Origin: Silene conica
Lineage: Eukaryota; Streptophyta; Magnoliopsida; Caryophyllales; Caryophyllaceae
Assembly: GCA_029255685.2 (NCBI GenBank)
Contig: CM055313.2
Location: forward strand, 74,750,641 to 74,814,640
Direction: 5' to 3'
DNA: 64,000 nt
The position numbers and the translations under genes were made by a program. Position 1 is the stretch's first letter; each line of letters starts with the position of its first letter. Positions 42,527-55,196 of the stretch are shown piece after piece. The notes beneath the pieces were generated by a model that was not told the DNA's origin, made no database searches, and worked only from the letters and a program-made list of their open reading frames with translations.

Positions 42527-43217
42527 TAGTTGCATATTCATAAACATTGCATATTTATTTATTTATTTATTTATTTATGAATGTCATAATTTTATTTTAC
42601 GTAATTTGGAATTATGTAATCTTGGTTAGTATGGCCTTAGTTTTTAAATCGGTAATTCCCGTAATGTAAGGGGTTATCGATTCGGTTGTAATTAAATGTG
42701 ATCTCGTATCACTTTACTTTATTATTTTGTTTTATTTTATAATGTAAAAAATAGATAGAAAATTTGTAATTATTAATTCCGGAGATCCTTGGAGACGGTG
42801 CCTTTCGGAAAGGAGTTCCGACCAAGACGGAGTTTGCCTTGGGATGCGTGCCGCGTGTGAAGTTCAAGGGACCAAGGAGTTGGTTTCCGAATTTGTAATT
42901 TTCATTAATTTTCTATTTTAGGAAATGTCATACTAGGATTTACTTATGCTTTAAAGTTTTATGCTTTTATTTATCCTTTATATGTTAGCATGCATTGGCA
43001 AATCGTCATTCTATATCAAACATATTCATTGAGCTTATCGACCGTGTCAATTAAATTATCGATAATTCACCGACTTAGTTCACTTAAAGGAGATAGATAA
43101 TAAATTGACAAGATCTCTTAAGTATTCAAATATTGAGACATAGCCTTACCAAAGAGTAAAGAACCCAATGAATCCCTTCTTCATAAAGAAGTGGGCTCGG
43201 CTAAACCGGGGTACTAC
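42527..43217 (+). other. element A 5' untranslated region, part 2
   Basis: Continues the leader of element A after the Athila TSD. It starts with a (TTTA)n microsatellite (42549-42580) and holds GGACCAAGGAGTTGGTTTCC, which also occurs in reverse inside element C near 52620-52650. Non-coding. Confidence 0.7.
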
Positions 43218-43897
43218 TGTTGTAACGGAGGCGTCCCGTTACCCAAATAGTTAATTGATAAGGTGATAAGAACAATAAATAACGAATGTAAATAAAGTTG
43301 ACACAAAGAATTACGTGGTTCACTAGTAAAATAACTCGCTACGTCCACCCTTCAAGGAGATCAAACTTCACTATAATGGAGAAAATAGTACAACGGTAGA
43401 CCGGTACACACGCGCTCAATATGAGCCAAAAGTATACCCTATTCTACCAACAAATATGGTAGTCTCAAAGAGAACAAAAGAGACTACCCAAATTAAACGG
43501 AGGACAAATTATCTTGAGGCCAACCAAGATCTAAACAAACTCCCCCAATCTTCAAAGACAGACGAACCTCAATAATAGGGCCTGAGACAAACTGAGTTTT
43601 CTTCTCCGGAAGGAACCTCACAAATTGACCCTCTTTATTGTGCTCTCAAATCTCTCTCTTAATTAACCTAGAATAAAACATGAGTCTTTTTATAGTTATT
43701 ACACCCAAGATAAAATATCTAGACTAATAAAGAAATATATCAAATAGGAAATTACTTAATTTCCTAATAAGAAACAAATACCCGTAGTTAGAGCTGTCAA
43801 AACCTGACCCGACCCGAAAATTGACCGTAACCCGACCCGTAAATAACCCGTAAATGACCCGGGTTTTTCAACCCGAACCCGAAAGATACCCGAACCC

Positions 43898-44540
43898 TAG
43901 AGCTGATCAAATGGCCCAGGCACGATGGCCCGACCCGGCCCAGCCCGATTTTTTCTCGGGTTTGGGCCTAATAGTTTGACCCAAAAAGCCCGTGGCCCGG
44001 CCCAAAATAAGCCCGATATAAATATAGAGCCGGGTTTGGGCCAACCTAAATGCCCGATTTTTGGCCCGGCCCGACCCGAAATTTTTTTAAATAGAAAAAG
44101 ATTCAAAAGTTGGAATCGTATATAACATCATACTAATAATCTAATATTACTAATGCATCGAATTATCAATTTTGCGGATATCTTTATATTTTTATCGTAC
44201 ACCTTTAGTTAATACTATTTATTTTTTGTCAACTCATAAGTTATGTATGGTATTATGGATGGTTCTCCTACCAAAAGAGTCGAAGTCAAATACCTAAGAC
44301 TTGAAAATTTTATTTCGTTGCTAATAGTTTGTTCACATATCGATTTTGTTGATTGTTTCGTATTATATTATTTTGGCCCGTTTTGGCCCATTTAGGCCCG
44401 AGGCCCGTTATAGCCCGAAAAATTGTGGGCTTGGGCCAAGAAAATTGGCCCATCGTTTTGGCCCGCCCCGGCCCGGTCCGTGTATTTGGGCCGTTTATTT
44501 TGCACGAGCCCGGCCCAAACCCGGCCCATGATCAGGTCTA
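43898..44540. mobile_element. hAT-like element 'c' nested in 'b', GGCCCGG repeats, 8-bp TSD
   Basis: Ends TAGAGCTGATCAAATGG and, in reverse complement, TAGACCTGATCATGGGCC. CCGAACCC flanks both sides (43890-43897 and 44541-44548), a perfect 8-bp TSD. Sub-terminal regions consist of CCCGGCCC-type motifs on both sides of an AT-rich core. No coding capacity. Confidence 0.92.
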
Positions 44541-44672
44541 CCGAACCCGTTTTGACCCGTAAACACTGGGTCAAAACCCGACCCGCAGCGGGTTGGCCGT
44601 TGGGTCAAGACAATATATCATTTAAAAAATATACCATATAGGTATTTATGACTTATAAATTTTTGAGGAGAA

Positions 44673-44675
<3 letters not shown>

Positions 44676-44760
<85 letters not shown>
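44676..44760. repeat. (AT)n microsatellite
   Basis: About 42 uninterrupted AT repeats. Confidence 0.97.
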
Positions 44761-44764
<4 letters not shown>

Positions 44765-45190
44765 TATGTCACGTCATCACCTCAAACAACATGCCACGTC
44801 ATCACTTTAAAGTGTATGTCACACCGTCACTTTCACCGTAGTACGCCAAATTGCATTCCACTTCAGCACCGCCAACTCATCACCTCGTACCACATGTCAC
44901 GTCATCACTTTTAGTGTAGTACATCAAGTTACATTCCACGTTATCATTGAAACCTCATTATTTCGATGGACTACATGCCACATCATCACATCGAAATGTG
45001 TGCCACACTGTCACTTACACCTCATTCTACATCATCATTGCCACCTCATTGCCTAGAACCACATGTCACATCATCACCTCAAAATGTGTCATACCGTCAC
45101 TTTCACGTATTACGTCGAGATGAACCGCACTTCGCGTTAACACTTCCATCTCATCACCTCAGATCACATGACACGTCATCGTTGTTATCT
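44761..45190. repeat. degenerate CACGTCATCAC minisatellite
   Basis: Roughly fifteen imperfect repeats of CCAC(A/G)TCATCAC(C/T)T and TGTCACNNCGTCAC-type units, often preceded by CATG. A weak higher-order period of about 130 bp is visible. It lies inside element b directly after the AT tract. Confidence 0.75.
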
Positions 45191-45753
45191 TATTTGAGTC
45201 TCATTATCATACTTAGCGAGTTAGTAAAGGTGATGATGACGATAACGATGGTGATGTTGGTGGTGATGGCGAAAATGGTGACAATTAAGTTAACTAAGAC
45301 GAGTAAGAGGAGAAAAAACGTATAAAGGGTAGGAATTAAGATATAAAAGAAGTTCTAAAAAATGTGAGGAAAAGATGTTGATTGACCCGTATTTTTACCC
45401 GAACCCGACCCGGAACCCGTATAAACTTGACCAGTATTTTACCCGACCCGTATTTTACCCGAACCCGTATCTACCCGACCCGCAACCCGTCCGTTTAACC
45501 CGTTTGACAGGTCTACCGTAGTAGTAACCAAAATAAGCAAGAACTCATAGCATTAATTAATGACGTCACATCTACTAGCTTTCCTATGCATACAAGGAAA
45601 CGTGAAATCTTGTTTCCTACTTTCCTTGTACATTAGTAGCAGGCCTAGCAGCAACATGCACGGCTGAATAATGCGTAAGTTACGGGCCTATCTTTTTCGT
45701 CACTTCTAGCTTAATCTGTCTTCGACACAAATTCAAGGCACAAATTTTCAACA

Positions 45754-46598
45754 ATCTCCACCTTGACTTGAATTACCCAAAAACGAACTCAAACCCAAAA
45801 AATCAGCTTCAACAGAATCGATCCTCAAGTCACTATCTGTCCCGATAGTCTCCATTCTGACTTGAACACAACTCCCAAAAATGGACAAACGAATCAAGTG
45901 TGCAACAAACGTGACTAATATACGAAGTACCCAATGTAGTAAACTGGAGCTACCAAATGTACTAAGTACCCAATATATCTTTATACCAATAGGAAGGCCA
46001 AACGTAGCAAACTCCAAAGAGACCAAAAGCTACCAAACGCCAACACAAATATATGAGATACCCAATGTCACCATGATGGAACGGTGTACCAAAACAACAC
46101 ACACAAGACTCCAAAACAAAATCTCCTTCAAGTTACGTGGCTAGATGTACCGTCGTACCAAACTGTCCCAAAGGAACACAAATGCCACGAACAAAAAAAC
46201 AAATGTCTCACTTGAGTATACTAGGTGTCATGACCACCACAAATATGCCTACACCAAGGCAACAAAACTCAAGTCGAAACCAAACATTCTAAGCGAGCAC
46301 AAATTACCTCTATCAAAGGTACAAACTGTTAGACTAGTAAGTCCAACCCAAAAGCTCCAAAGAATAAACTCCTGTAGAAGTTTCAGATGATCCCTTACGA
46401 GATCCCAACGACTCTCTTTCAAGAGTCACAACAGCTCCACCTGGAGCCCCAAACCGCCCCACCTTATGGGGCGCATATCACCTCATTGAGACGACGGGAC
46501 AAAAGTTGATAGCTTATCTTGAGAACCTTGTAGTTTGACCTGTACCGGAATAGACTCCACCTTACCGTCAAGACCACCATTCTCACTAAAGCTATCCA
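45754..46598 (-). pseudogene. element B, 3' internal region
   Basis: On the minus strand this follows the protease region once element C is removed, and ends in CAAGGTGGAGAT, a polypurine-tract-like sequence next to the LTR. A short frame (46026-45748) ends with a GNSSQGGDC tail. No integrase, RT or RNase H motif is present, so the middle of pol was lost before or during amplification of the family. Confidence 0.6.
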
Positions 46599-47901
46599 TG
46601 TTAGGAATTTAGACCTAATTAGACTCTCTAATGATATTAAAATTACAAGCTAATTTCATAAGGTGGTCTAAATAATACATGCATGCAAAAATTAATAAGA
46701 AGAAATTTTCTTACATTGGTAAGATGGCATTTTTGGCACTACAAATGTCTCCTACCTTTGTAGTTCTTGAGCTAAAATAGTGTAGGATGATCCTCCATAA
46801 CCCAAGTCACCAAAATAGGTGACCTCCTTTGGTTGCACCCAAGACTAGCCCAAAAACACTAAGTATATTAACTAGATATAGTTTAGTGTAAACCTTGTTT
46901 TTTTTATACTATAAATATTATTACTTTGATAATATAAGAAGTATATTAATTTTTGTGAATTTATTTTGATGAAGATTGATCAAATTTTGATCAATTTTAG
47001 AGGTTGAAGATGAAGATCTTAAGTCTTCTGTTTTTCCTCTTAAATGGCTTAACAAGAAGTATATATTTAGAGGATTTTAATTCTCTAGATTTTTCCACTA
47101 AGAATATGTGGAATAGTAGCCTATTTATAGGCCATCAAATGTAAACAAATGAGTTTATAATACTCATAAACATGAGTGGAAGACAAAGACCTATTATGGT
47201 CACATTATCTCCATATTCTCGGTTTACATATGGTATTCCGGGTCTTATTTCGTCTTTCAACATTTGTCCTTCAAATGCTTATAAGTCGAATATTTAATTA
47301 TCTTATATAATAAAAATATTTATTTGATTATTTAACACTTAAATAATACAAAATAGTAAATAAAATACACTTAACATTTAAGTGTCATTTTATCATTTTC
47401 AACATAAAATGAATCTTATAAAACCCGTTTAGCTAATTTTACAACTTCTTGTAACATTAATTCGCAAAAATACTTCCGCCTCATAAATAATACAAAATAC
47501 GTATATATTTAGTAAATTAACTATTATTTACTAAATATCGTATTATATTTATTATTCAATTATCATATAACTGAATAATAAAATCCTGTGGCTCGAGTAC
47601 CTTACTCTTCATCAAACATTAAATTCACTTACTAATAAAAGTCAACCTAAACAAGGAATTAATTAACTTGTATCTTATACAAATAATTAATTTTTCCATT
47701 TGGGCATCATCCTATAGGTGTGACCTAAAGGGATCAGCTGGTCACCGCCGTCATACGACAATAATGTCAAACTCTAGTAAGCCAATCATTACCGATTAAC
47801 GTTGACCAGCTGACAAATATAAAAAATATAAATCCCTGATATTCCTTACGCGAGATTTATTATGTAAAGCATTAATTATTGTGGAGGACACTACTCCAAC
47901 A
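46599..47901 (-). repeat. 3' LTR of element C
   Basis: 1303 bp, paired with 53895-55196. The polypurine tract lies at 47902-47912. Confidence 0.92.
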
Positions 47902-50900
47902 ATCTCCCACTTGTCCGACACAAGTGTGCGCTACCAATTCTCTTGTCCAATATTATCTCCCACTCAATGCTAGAGGTCTTTCAGGTCGTTCTTGCACGTG
48001 ATCATATCATAAAGTGGTTTTCTCAATCTGGAGAATGACTGTCTGACCGGATAATCTACTATAGATCACATCCGAGCGTGGCCACGCATTTCCAGTCACC
48101 TCTCCTCGAGTGGCCTTGAGATATATATAATGACATGGATGGACAATCCTATTGACCTATTTTCTTTGTTCGATACAGATCACAATGACCCAGTAAATGT
48201 CCATCAGCCTCCTTTTACGGCGCGACCTTGGACAAAAACCAAAGCCACCGGAAAACCATACCAACTTAGACAAATAGTCGCAAGTCTAAAGAATTGACTC
48301 GATGGAATAATTGAAATCCTCGCCACGACCAGGCAACATAAAGGACTCTATAAATGGTCACTGTCCGACAAAATGTCCCTACATTCTGCCTATGTAATCG
48401 ACCAGCCATCTCTGTGGTCATATGACAGTCGAACTCGTCATCTATCGCCTTACAATCTAGTCACTCCGAGACGTCACCCCATTAAGTAACTAGGGACACT
48501 ATACAATGTTAATCCAGTTCACTTAATAGGGTTCAACATTGTCACTACAACCTATTTGGATAAAAACAAAGTATAACTAATATCCAGTTAGCACTGAATA
48601 TATAAGAGTTGAAAAAACTCAAACGATAAATGCTATTATCATATATGTAAAAATTGATACACTATCAGATTATTACACATCATATAATCTGCAGCAATTC
48701 AATTGCCCTATTTCAATCACATTGAAACGACATGACTATCATGTTTAGCCTTCAACAAGACCTTGGTTTAAATCAATGACACCTCATTTTATCAAACCAA
48801 CAATTGTTATTTCCCATTGTTTCACATAGCTGAAATCACATGTAACTTATTAATTAAGTACATTTCTAGACTTAACTCTAGACTATGGCACCCTTGCCTC
48901 GAAGATAGCTCCCTACTGTTTTCACAGTATATCATGATAGGATATGCGACTGGATGAGCTACTACTAGTCCTTGCATTATTGTCAAATCCAAGCTACTTC
49001 GTATCGCAACATCGAATGTTATGAAGTACTTAATTTCCGTTGTAAAATCCGCAATGTATGACTGCCTGAAACTCTTCCAGCAGATCAACTCCTCATAACC
49101 AATACGGGATTAATAAAAACTCACAATACTCAAACTATATGAATTGTTAAGACAATAATACATCATAGCGTAAATTAATCTGACAGCGGAAGCAAGTAGA
49201 ATCAAATCTAATGAGTTCAACTTGTTTGAACTAGTCAAGAATCTCCTTGATTTATCTAATAAATCTGAATATTTTATGATGTATTAATATTCTCCTAAGT
49301 CTTTCATCATTCCAAATGATTTATATACAGACTATATAAAGACTCATAAGACCACCATACTCCCACTAAACTTCATGTGTAAACATAATTCCTCAACATC
49401 TTGAGAAACTAATCATTCCAACTCCATGATGCTCTCTTAAGATTTCTTCATAAGTTTGCTACAATCTTAAGATTGTAAGGATCTACAAAAAACCCTCTAA
49501 ATGTGTCAAACACACTTCTTCTTCTAGAACGAGTCAAACTCGGGAAGATGGTTTTGATATCCTACTATTAAATTGACAATTATGAAATGCAACAATTGCC
49601 AGTATAATCCGAGTTTATAGAAGCATTGAAACTGGTGCAAAACCCTTTTTCACTAATTAAGCCTAGAAAACATCTTTTTATTCTAGTCAATTACATTGAA
49701 TAGGTCAAACTTCTTCATGTAAATATACCAGGTTATTTACCTGATAATTACACTTGAATTCTAATTCGGATTAAGATGACTTATATAGCCATTGCATAGA
49801 GTTGAAACTAGAAACAACCTTTTAAACAACCTCTTTGTAAGTAAGAGGTATCATAATTTTTTAAATACCGATTTATCACCTCTCATCACTTTCAAAAAGT
49901 AACACTTATATACTCATCTCTAAAGAGTGATGGATTTTAACCCGACCTCGTATATTCCGAACAAATATACACTCTATTATTTGACAATAAGAAAACAGTT
50001 TTCTTGTGTCATTTGTGGCTCTTCAATATTTTCTCTCACTCTGTCATTTAGAAATTGTCATCTTTTCTATAACGACAGCATCATGAGCCACAAACACGTT
50101 ATTTTCATGAACTTGTAGGATAATTGACCACATGTTTTTATTCGGACAACTTACAAATTAGGTACTATACCTTTCCATATCTAATACGGAGTGAATATGG
50201 TTGTTTAAAAAGGTACTTTGACTTAGTGGGAAAAAGAAATTAGTAGACAAAATAGAAAGACCCCAATTATAAAATCAAGTGGCTCAATAAAACTCGACTA
50301 AGATACAAAACCATATCGTATAAGTTCTATATTATCTCTTTCCAACCACGCCTTATCAAATAATGTGTGTTACGGAAAGATTTTAACTTGTGATACTGTA
50401 TCACATTACTTTTGGCAACAAACAAAAATCATCACTTAGTTATACTTTCCACGATCGGATCGTGAAACTTTGATCTTATAGTCTTACTGGTAATCATATT
50501 TACAATAAAAACTCTTTGATCTCATGAAGAGTTTCTCTTTATATCTCGTTTAGTAGATACGTCACTATCTTTCTAAACTGATGGTAAAAGAAAAGAAGTA
50601 AATGTAATCTACTCTGATTGAATTTGTTATTCGATCATACACATCCACATGTGATTAGGATGAATAACGACTCTTATGCTAAATTTCCTTTTCACCAAAA
50701 AGGTACGAGTTATCTTGCTTGGAATACAAGATTCGCATATATCATAAGATTCACAATCAAATGATTCACGAAGACCTAGTTTACACTAGTCCATGAATGC
50801 AATTTCAATCCAGAACTAAGATTAGATCGGGGTCACCAAAATAATTATGAACCTTTAATATGTTATATATATATGATATATATAAATTTATCTAGTTTAG

Positions 50901-53880
50901 GTGAAGAATAACCAATATTTTGATTGGCATAGCCATAGATCAAATCATGGCAAATTTGGGTACAACTTTTGTTTATATCACATGAGTGACCCTATGTGTC
51001 TTACATAAAACTTTTATTAAAACAAAATTCTAAACCCAAAAAACTAGATTAATTACATTTTATAACACTTATAAGCCTCATAATGGAATGACAACTACTC
51101 TAGTTCCATTTCCTACGAGATAGTTAACATTAGTTAGAAGCTAATCGTCACACGACTATCATCTCATGAACCAATAACAATTATTATAACCACTATCGAT
51201 ATCAAATATTGATGAAGTGGTAGAAGTATAACTAATGTCAATCATATAGATATCTAGATCTAGAAAAGAAGGAACCTTTTAGGTGTCACACACCTAACTT
51301 TCTTATTAAAAAATTAGGGTTTTTATTTCTACTAATGTAATATTTCTATTAAAATATCAACAAATTTGGTTAGGATTGGCCTTGCACTATGGTTTGGTGT
51401 TGCTATTCACAATAGCTTATCATGAACCTTTGCAATAAACCAAATATTTGAACCAAATTCCCTCTTGAACCCCGTCCTAATCTTAACTATTAAGATATAT
51501 ACATCCCTCTTAGAGCTCCCACTCACTTCTAAGAAACTTAGTGAAGTGATTGTGGTCATTGGTTAATCATGATTTCAAACAAATCATATTACCAATCAGT
51601 TCCCAATGAATTTAAGTACTTAAACAATTTAAGTATGTATAACCATTTATCTCACGAGCAATAAGATTGTAGTAATATTGTTGTAAATAAAATGATATTG
51701 TAAAATCGAAACACTTTTGATTTAAGCAAAATTCAGTTTATCCTCTTCATAAGAGATCTTTACAACAGACAATATGAGGATCAAATGTAAATGCATTTTT
51801 CTAATTAGCTATGGTGGTAAAACGGAGAAAAGATGAATAATCGATTAAACAAGTTACCATATACTCTTAGAAAACTATTTTTCATGTATAACGGATTATC
51901 GATTCTATAAATGGAGGAGCGAGTTGAATATATAGTCATTGCGCGATATAAAATAATAAACGGAATAAGTGGGAAATTTAACATTCATCGTAAATAAATA
52001 CTTGAAAAATAACTTTAACAAGTTTCAATAAATAGGCATTTATATAATGATCTCCCACTGAATTATATAAACGATTCCAAGACCCATCTTTATATAAACA
52101 CGGGCACGGTGAGCCGATTCATCCCTTATTTATATAAATTTGGTGAGTCAACAGTTTGACTGATTCTACCACTAGAACTCTTGGTTGACAGATTTTCTCA
52201 AAAACTATCTGTTAGCCCCGGAACTAATCATGGGCACGGTGAGGCCGATTCATCCCACATTAATCCCGTTGAGTCCAACCAATTTTCACGTGTGATAACT
52301 TTTATTACCCTACTTACCCAACGTAAAAAGAGAGTAACCCGGTGAGCCGAGCCTACCTCTAATGAAGAAGGGATTCATAGGTGCTAATACTTGGTAAGGC
52401 TTTATCTCAATTTTAAAAGTGAGAGATCTTATCAATTTAATTGTCTATCACTTTTAAGTGAACAAAATTGGTGAATGGTAGACAATTGAATCGATAACAA
52501 CGGAAAAATAAATAAAAACAAAAAAAACATGTAATGACGATTTGGCATGAAGATAAGCAACAAATAGAATCCTTATATGGCCACCTAGGTAATCTAATTA
52601 ACTATTCTATTACACTTCGGAAACCAACTCCTTGGTCCCTAGGGTCTTCAATGAAATGGCCTCCTTTTGGATTTCGGAATTCCTTTCCGAAAATAACACC
52701 GTCTTTTAGGAAACTCCATCTTTTACAAAATCAATAATACTACTAGAAATAAAATTACATGGCAATATCCTATTATACAAATTGTAACTAAAATAAAACT
52801 ATTAATTAATTACAAATTAGCGATACGAAATCGCAATAAATTACAAATTAAACCGGTATTCCCATACATTGCGGATAATACCAATTTCTACCTATGGCCA
52901 TATAAGGTAAAATTACATTAATTTAAATACATTCATCCATATGAATAATAAAATGCATTGTAATAAATATGACATGCCAAATCGTCCAACTTACCAACAA
53001 CGATCATGCGAGCTTGTTAAGCGGGATTTTTAACCATTAAATATTCCTAATCAATTCTTAAAACAATTTTAAGATGGATTTCTCATTATAATCTGCTCCA
53101 ACCTCAAAAATGATTAGTCACACTAATTAATTTGACATTATATGGGTTTAAAATACATTTTATGATAAAAATAACATAATAATTCATGATTATTTATGAA
53201 AAAAATCCATTAAATTAATAAAAATTATGGAAAATAAAATTTTAAAATTTTAAAAATTATGGTATTGTACCAAAATGCCATGCATGTGGAAAAAAAAATG
53301 GTTATAAAATTGATTCAAACATATACCACAATATTTGTCGGTAAAATACAATTTTACGATTTAATTCCAAATTAAATCATAAAAATTAAAATAAATTTAA
53401 ATGAAAATTTTGGACATTTTAGAATATTTGCAGGAGCTTAAAAAACAAAATTTTCGTGCCCCAAAAATAAAATATTTATTTATTTTAAAATAACCATTAT
53501 TTACCAATTTTTATCGAATAAAAATCAATAAACTATCTAAATTAATCACATTCACTTAAAAATTTCTATTTATCACAAATAGAACATGCATGTGGTTATT
53601 TGCAAATAAACATAAATAAAATTAACATGCAACTTAATTAAATTAACTCTTAATCAATTTTAATGCATGTTCTTCCAATTTTATGCCATATTAAGTAAAA
53701 ATAAGTCATAAATTTTTACATAAACTAAATTTTCGACCCATATAACTATATGAACAAATTATATACATGCAAGACCATATATTTTGATAAAACTAATTTT
53801 AACATAAAAATATCAACTTTACTAATTTATCTCATAAACTCATAAAATCGTCTTTGGACACCATGCATGTATGTAACAAC
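47902..53880 (-). other. non-coding interior of element C
   Basis: Six kilobases of AT-rich sequence with stops in all frames. 48050-48560 (minus) matches 60170-60740 of element A, including the phrase GTGAACTGGATTAAC and GCCTGGTCGTGG. 52300-52650 (minus) matches the leader of A around 42830-43210 and 57050-57300. The conserved blocks are therefore the leader and the pre-LTR tail, with the coding middle absent. Confidence 0.7.
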
Positions 53881-53892
53881 GCTCTGATACCA
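53881..53892 (-). other. primer binding site of element C, tRNA-Met type
   Basis: TGGTATCAGAGC on the minus strand, two bases from the LTR. Confidence 0.9.
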
Positions 53893-53894
53893 CT

Positions 53895-55196
53895 TGTTAA
53901 AAATTTAGACCTAATTAGACTCTCTAATGATATTAAAATTACAAGCTAATTTCATAAGGTGGTCTAAATAATACATGCATGCAAAAATTAATAAGAAGAA
54001 ATTTTCTTACATTGGTAAGATGGCATTTTTGGCACTACAAATGTCTCCTACCTTTGTAGTTCTTGAGCTAAAATAGTGTAGGATGATCCTCCATAACCCA
54101 AGTCACCAAAATAGGTGACCTCCTTTGGTTGCACCCAAGACTAGCCCAAAAACACTAAGTATATTAACTAGATATAGTTTAGTGTAAACCTTGTTTTTTT
54201 ATACTATAAATATTATTACTTTGATAATATAAGAAGTATATTAATTTTTGTGAATTTATTTTGATGAAGATTGATCAAATTTTGATCAATTTTAGAGGTT
54301 GAAGATGAAGATCTTAAGTCTTCTATTTTTCCTCTTAAATGGCTTAACAAGAAGTATATATTTAGAGGATTTTAATTCTCTAGATTTTTCCACTAAGAAT
54401 ATGTGGAATAGTAGCCTATTTATAGGCCATCAAATGTAAACAAATGAGTTTATAATACTCATAAACATGAGTGGAAGACAAAGACCTATTATGGTCACAT
54501 TATCTCCATATTCTCGGTTTACATATGGTATTCCGGGTCTTATTTCGTCTTTCAACATTTGTCCTTCAAATGCTTATAAGTCGAATATTTAATTATCTTA
54601 TATAATAAAAATATTTATTTGATTATTTAACACTTAAATAATACAAAATAGTAAATAAAATACACTTAACATTTAAGTGTCATTTTATCATTTTCAACAT
54701 AAAATGAATCTTATAAAACCCGTTTAGCTAATTTTACAACTTCTTGTAACATTAATTCGCAAAAATACTTCCGCCTCATAAATAATACAAAATACGTATA
54801 TATTTAGTAAATTAACTATTATTTACTAAATATCGTATTACATTTATTATTCAATTATCATATAACCGAATAATAAAATCCTGTGGCCCGAGTACCTTAC
54901 TCTTCATCAAACATTAAATTCACTTACTAATAAAAGTCAACCTAAACAAGGAATTAATTAACTTGTATCTTATACAAATAATTAATTTTTCCATTTGGGC
55001 ATCATCCTATAGGTGTGACCTAAAGGGATCAGCTGGTCACCGCCGTCATACGACAGTAATGTCAAACTCTAGTAAGCCAATCATTACCGATTAACGTTGA
55101 CCAGCTGACAAATATAAAAAATATAAATCCCTGATATTCCTTACGCGAGATTTATTATGTAAAGCATTAATTATTGTGGAGGACACTACTCCAACA
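53895..55196 (-). repeat. 5' LTR of element C
   Basis: 1302 bp, followed on the minus strand by the primer site. Confidence 0.92.

Larger units (their letters stand above)
43789..45515. mobile_element. hAT-like element 'b', ACCCGACCCG sub-terminal repeats
   Basis: Ends TAGAGCTGTCAAAACC and, in reverse complement, TAGACCTGTCAAACGG. CCGTAGT flanks both sides (43782-43788 and 45516-45522); 7 of the expected 8 bases match. The empty site is preserved in the other LTR of element B, confirming the insertion. Both ends are filled with CCCGACCCG/CCCGAACCC motifs. It contains element c, an (AT)n tract and a CACGTCATCAC array, and no transposase. Confidence 0.92.
43218..45753 (-). repeat. 3' LTR of element B, carrying hAT-like insertion
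   Basis: Excluding the insertion 43789-45515 and its duplicated target, the LTR is about 802 bp. It retains a 383-bp block (43378-43760) that is missing from the other LTR. Confidence 0.85.
46599..55196 (-). mobile_element. non-coding LTR element C (LARD-type), TSD ATCCA
   Basis: LTRs at 46599-47901 (1303 bp) and 53895-55196 (1302 bp) begin TGTTA and end CCAACA. They differ at about eight positions. ATCCA flanks both sides (46594-46598 and 55197-55201). A tRNA-Met primer site adjoins the right LTR and a CAAGTGGGAGAT tract (minus) the left one, so it reads leftward. The 6-kb interior holds no convincing coding frame. Several blocks match element A leader and tail in the appropriate order, so C is a related element that has lost even gag. 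Confidence 0.92.

Noticed and set aside
44648..44914. Tyr-Ile repeat protein
   Set aside because: Produced by the (AT)n microsatellite.
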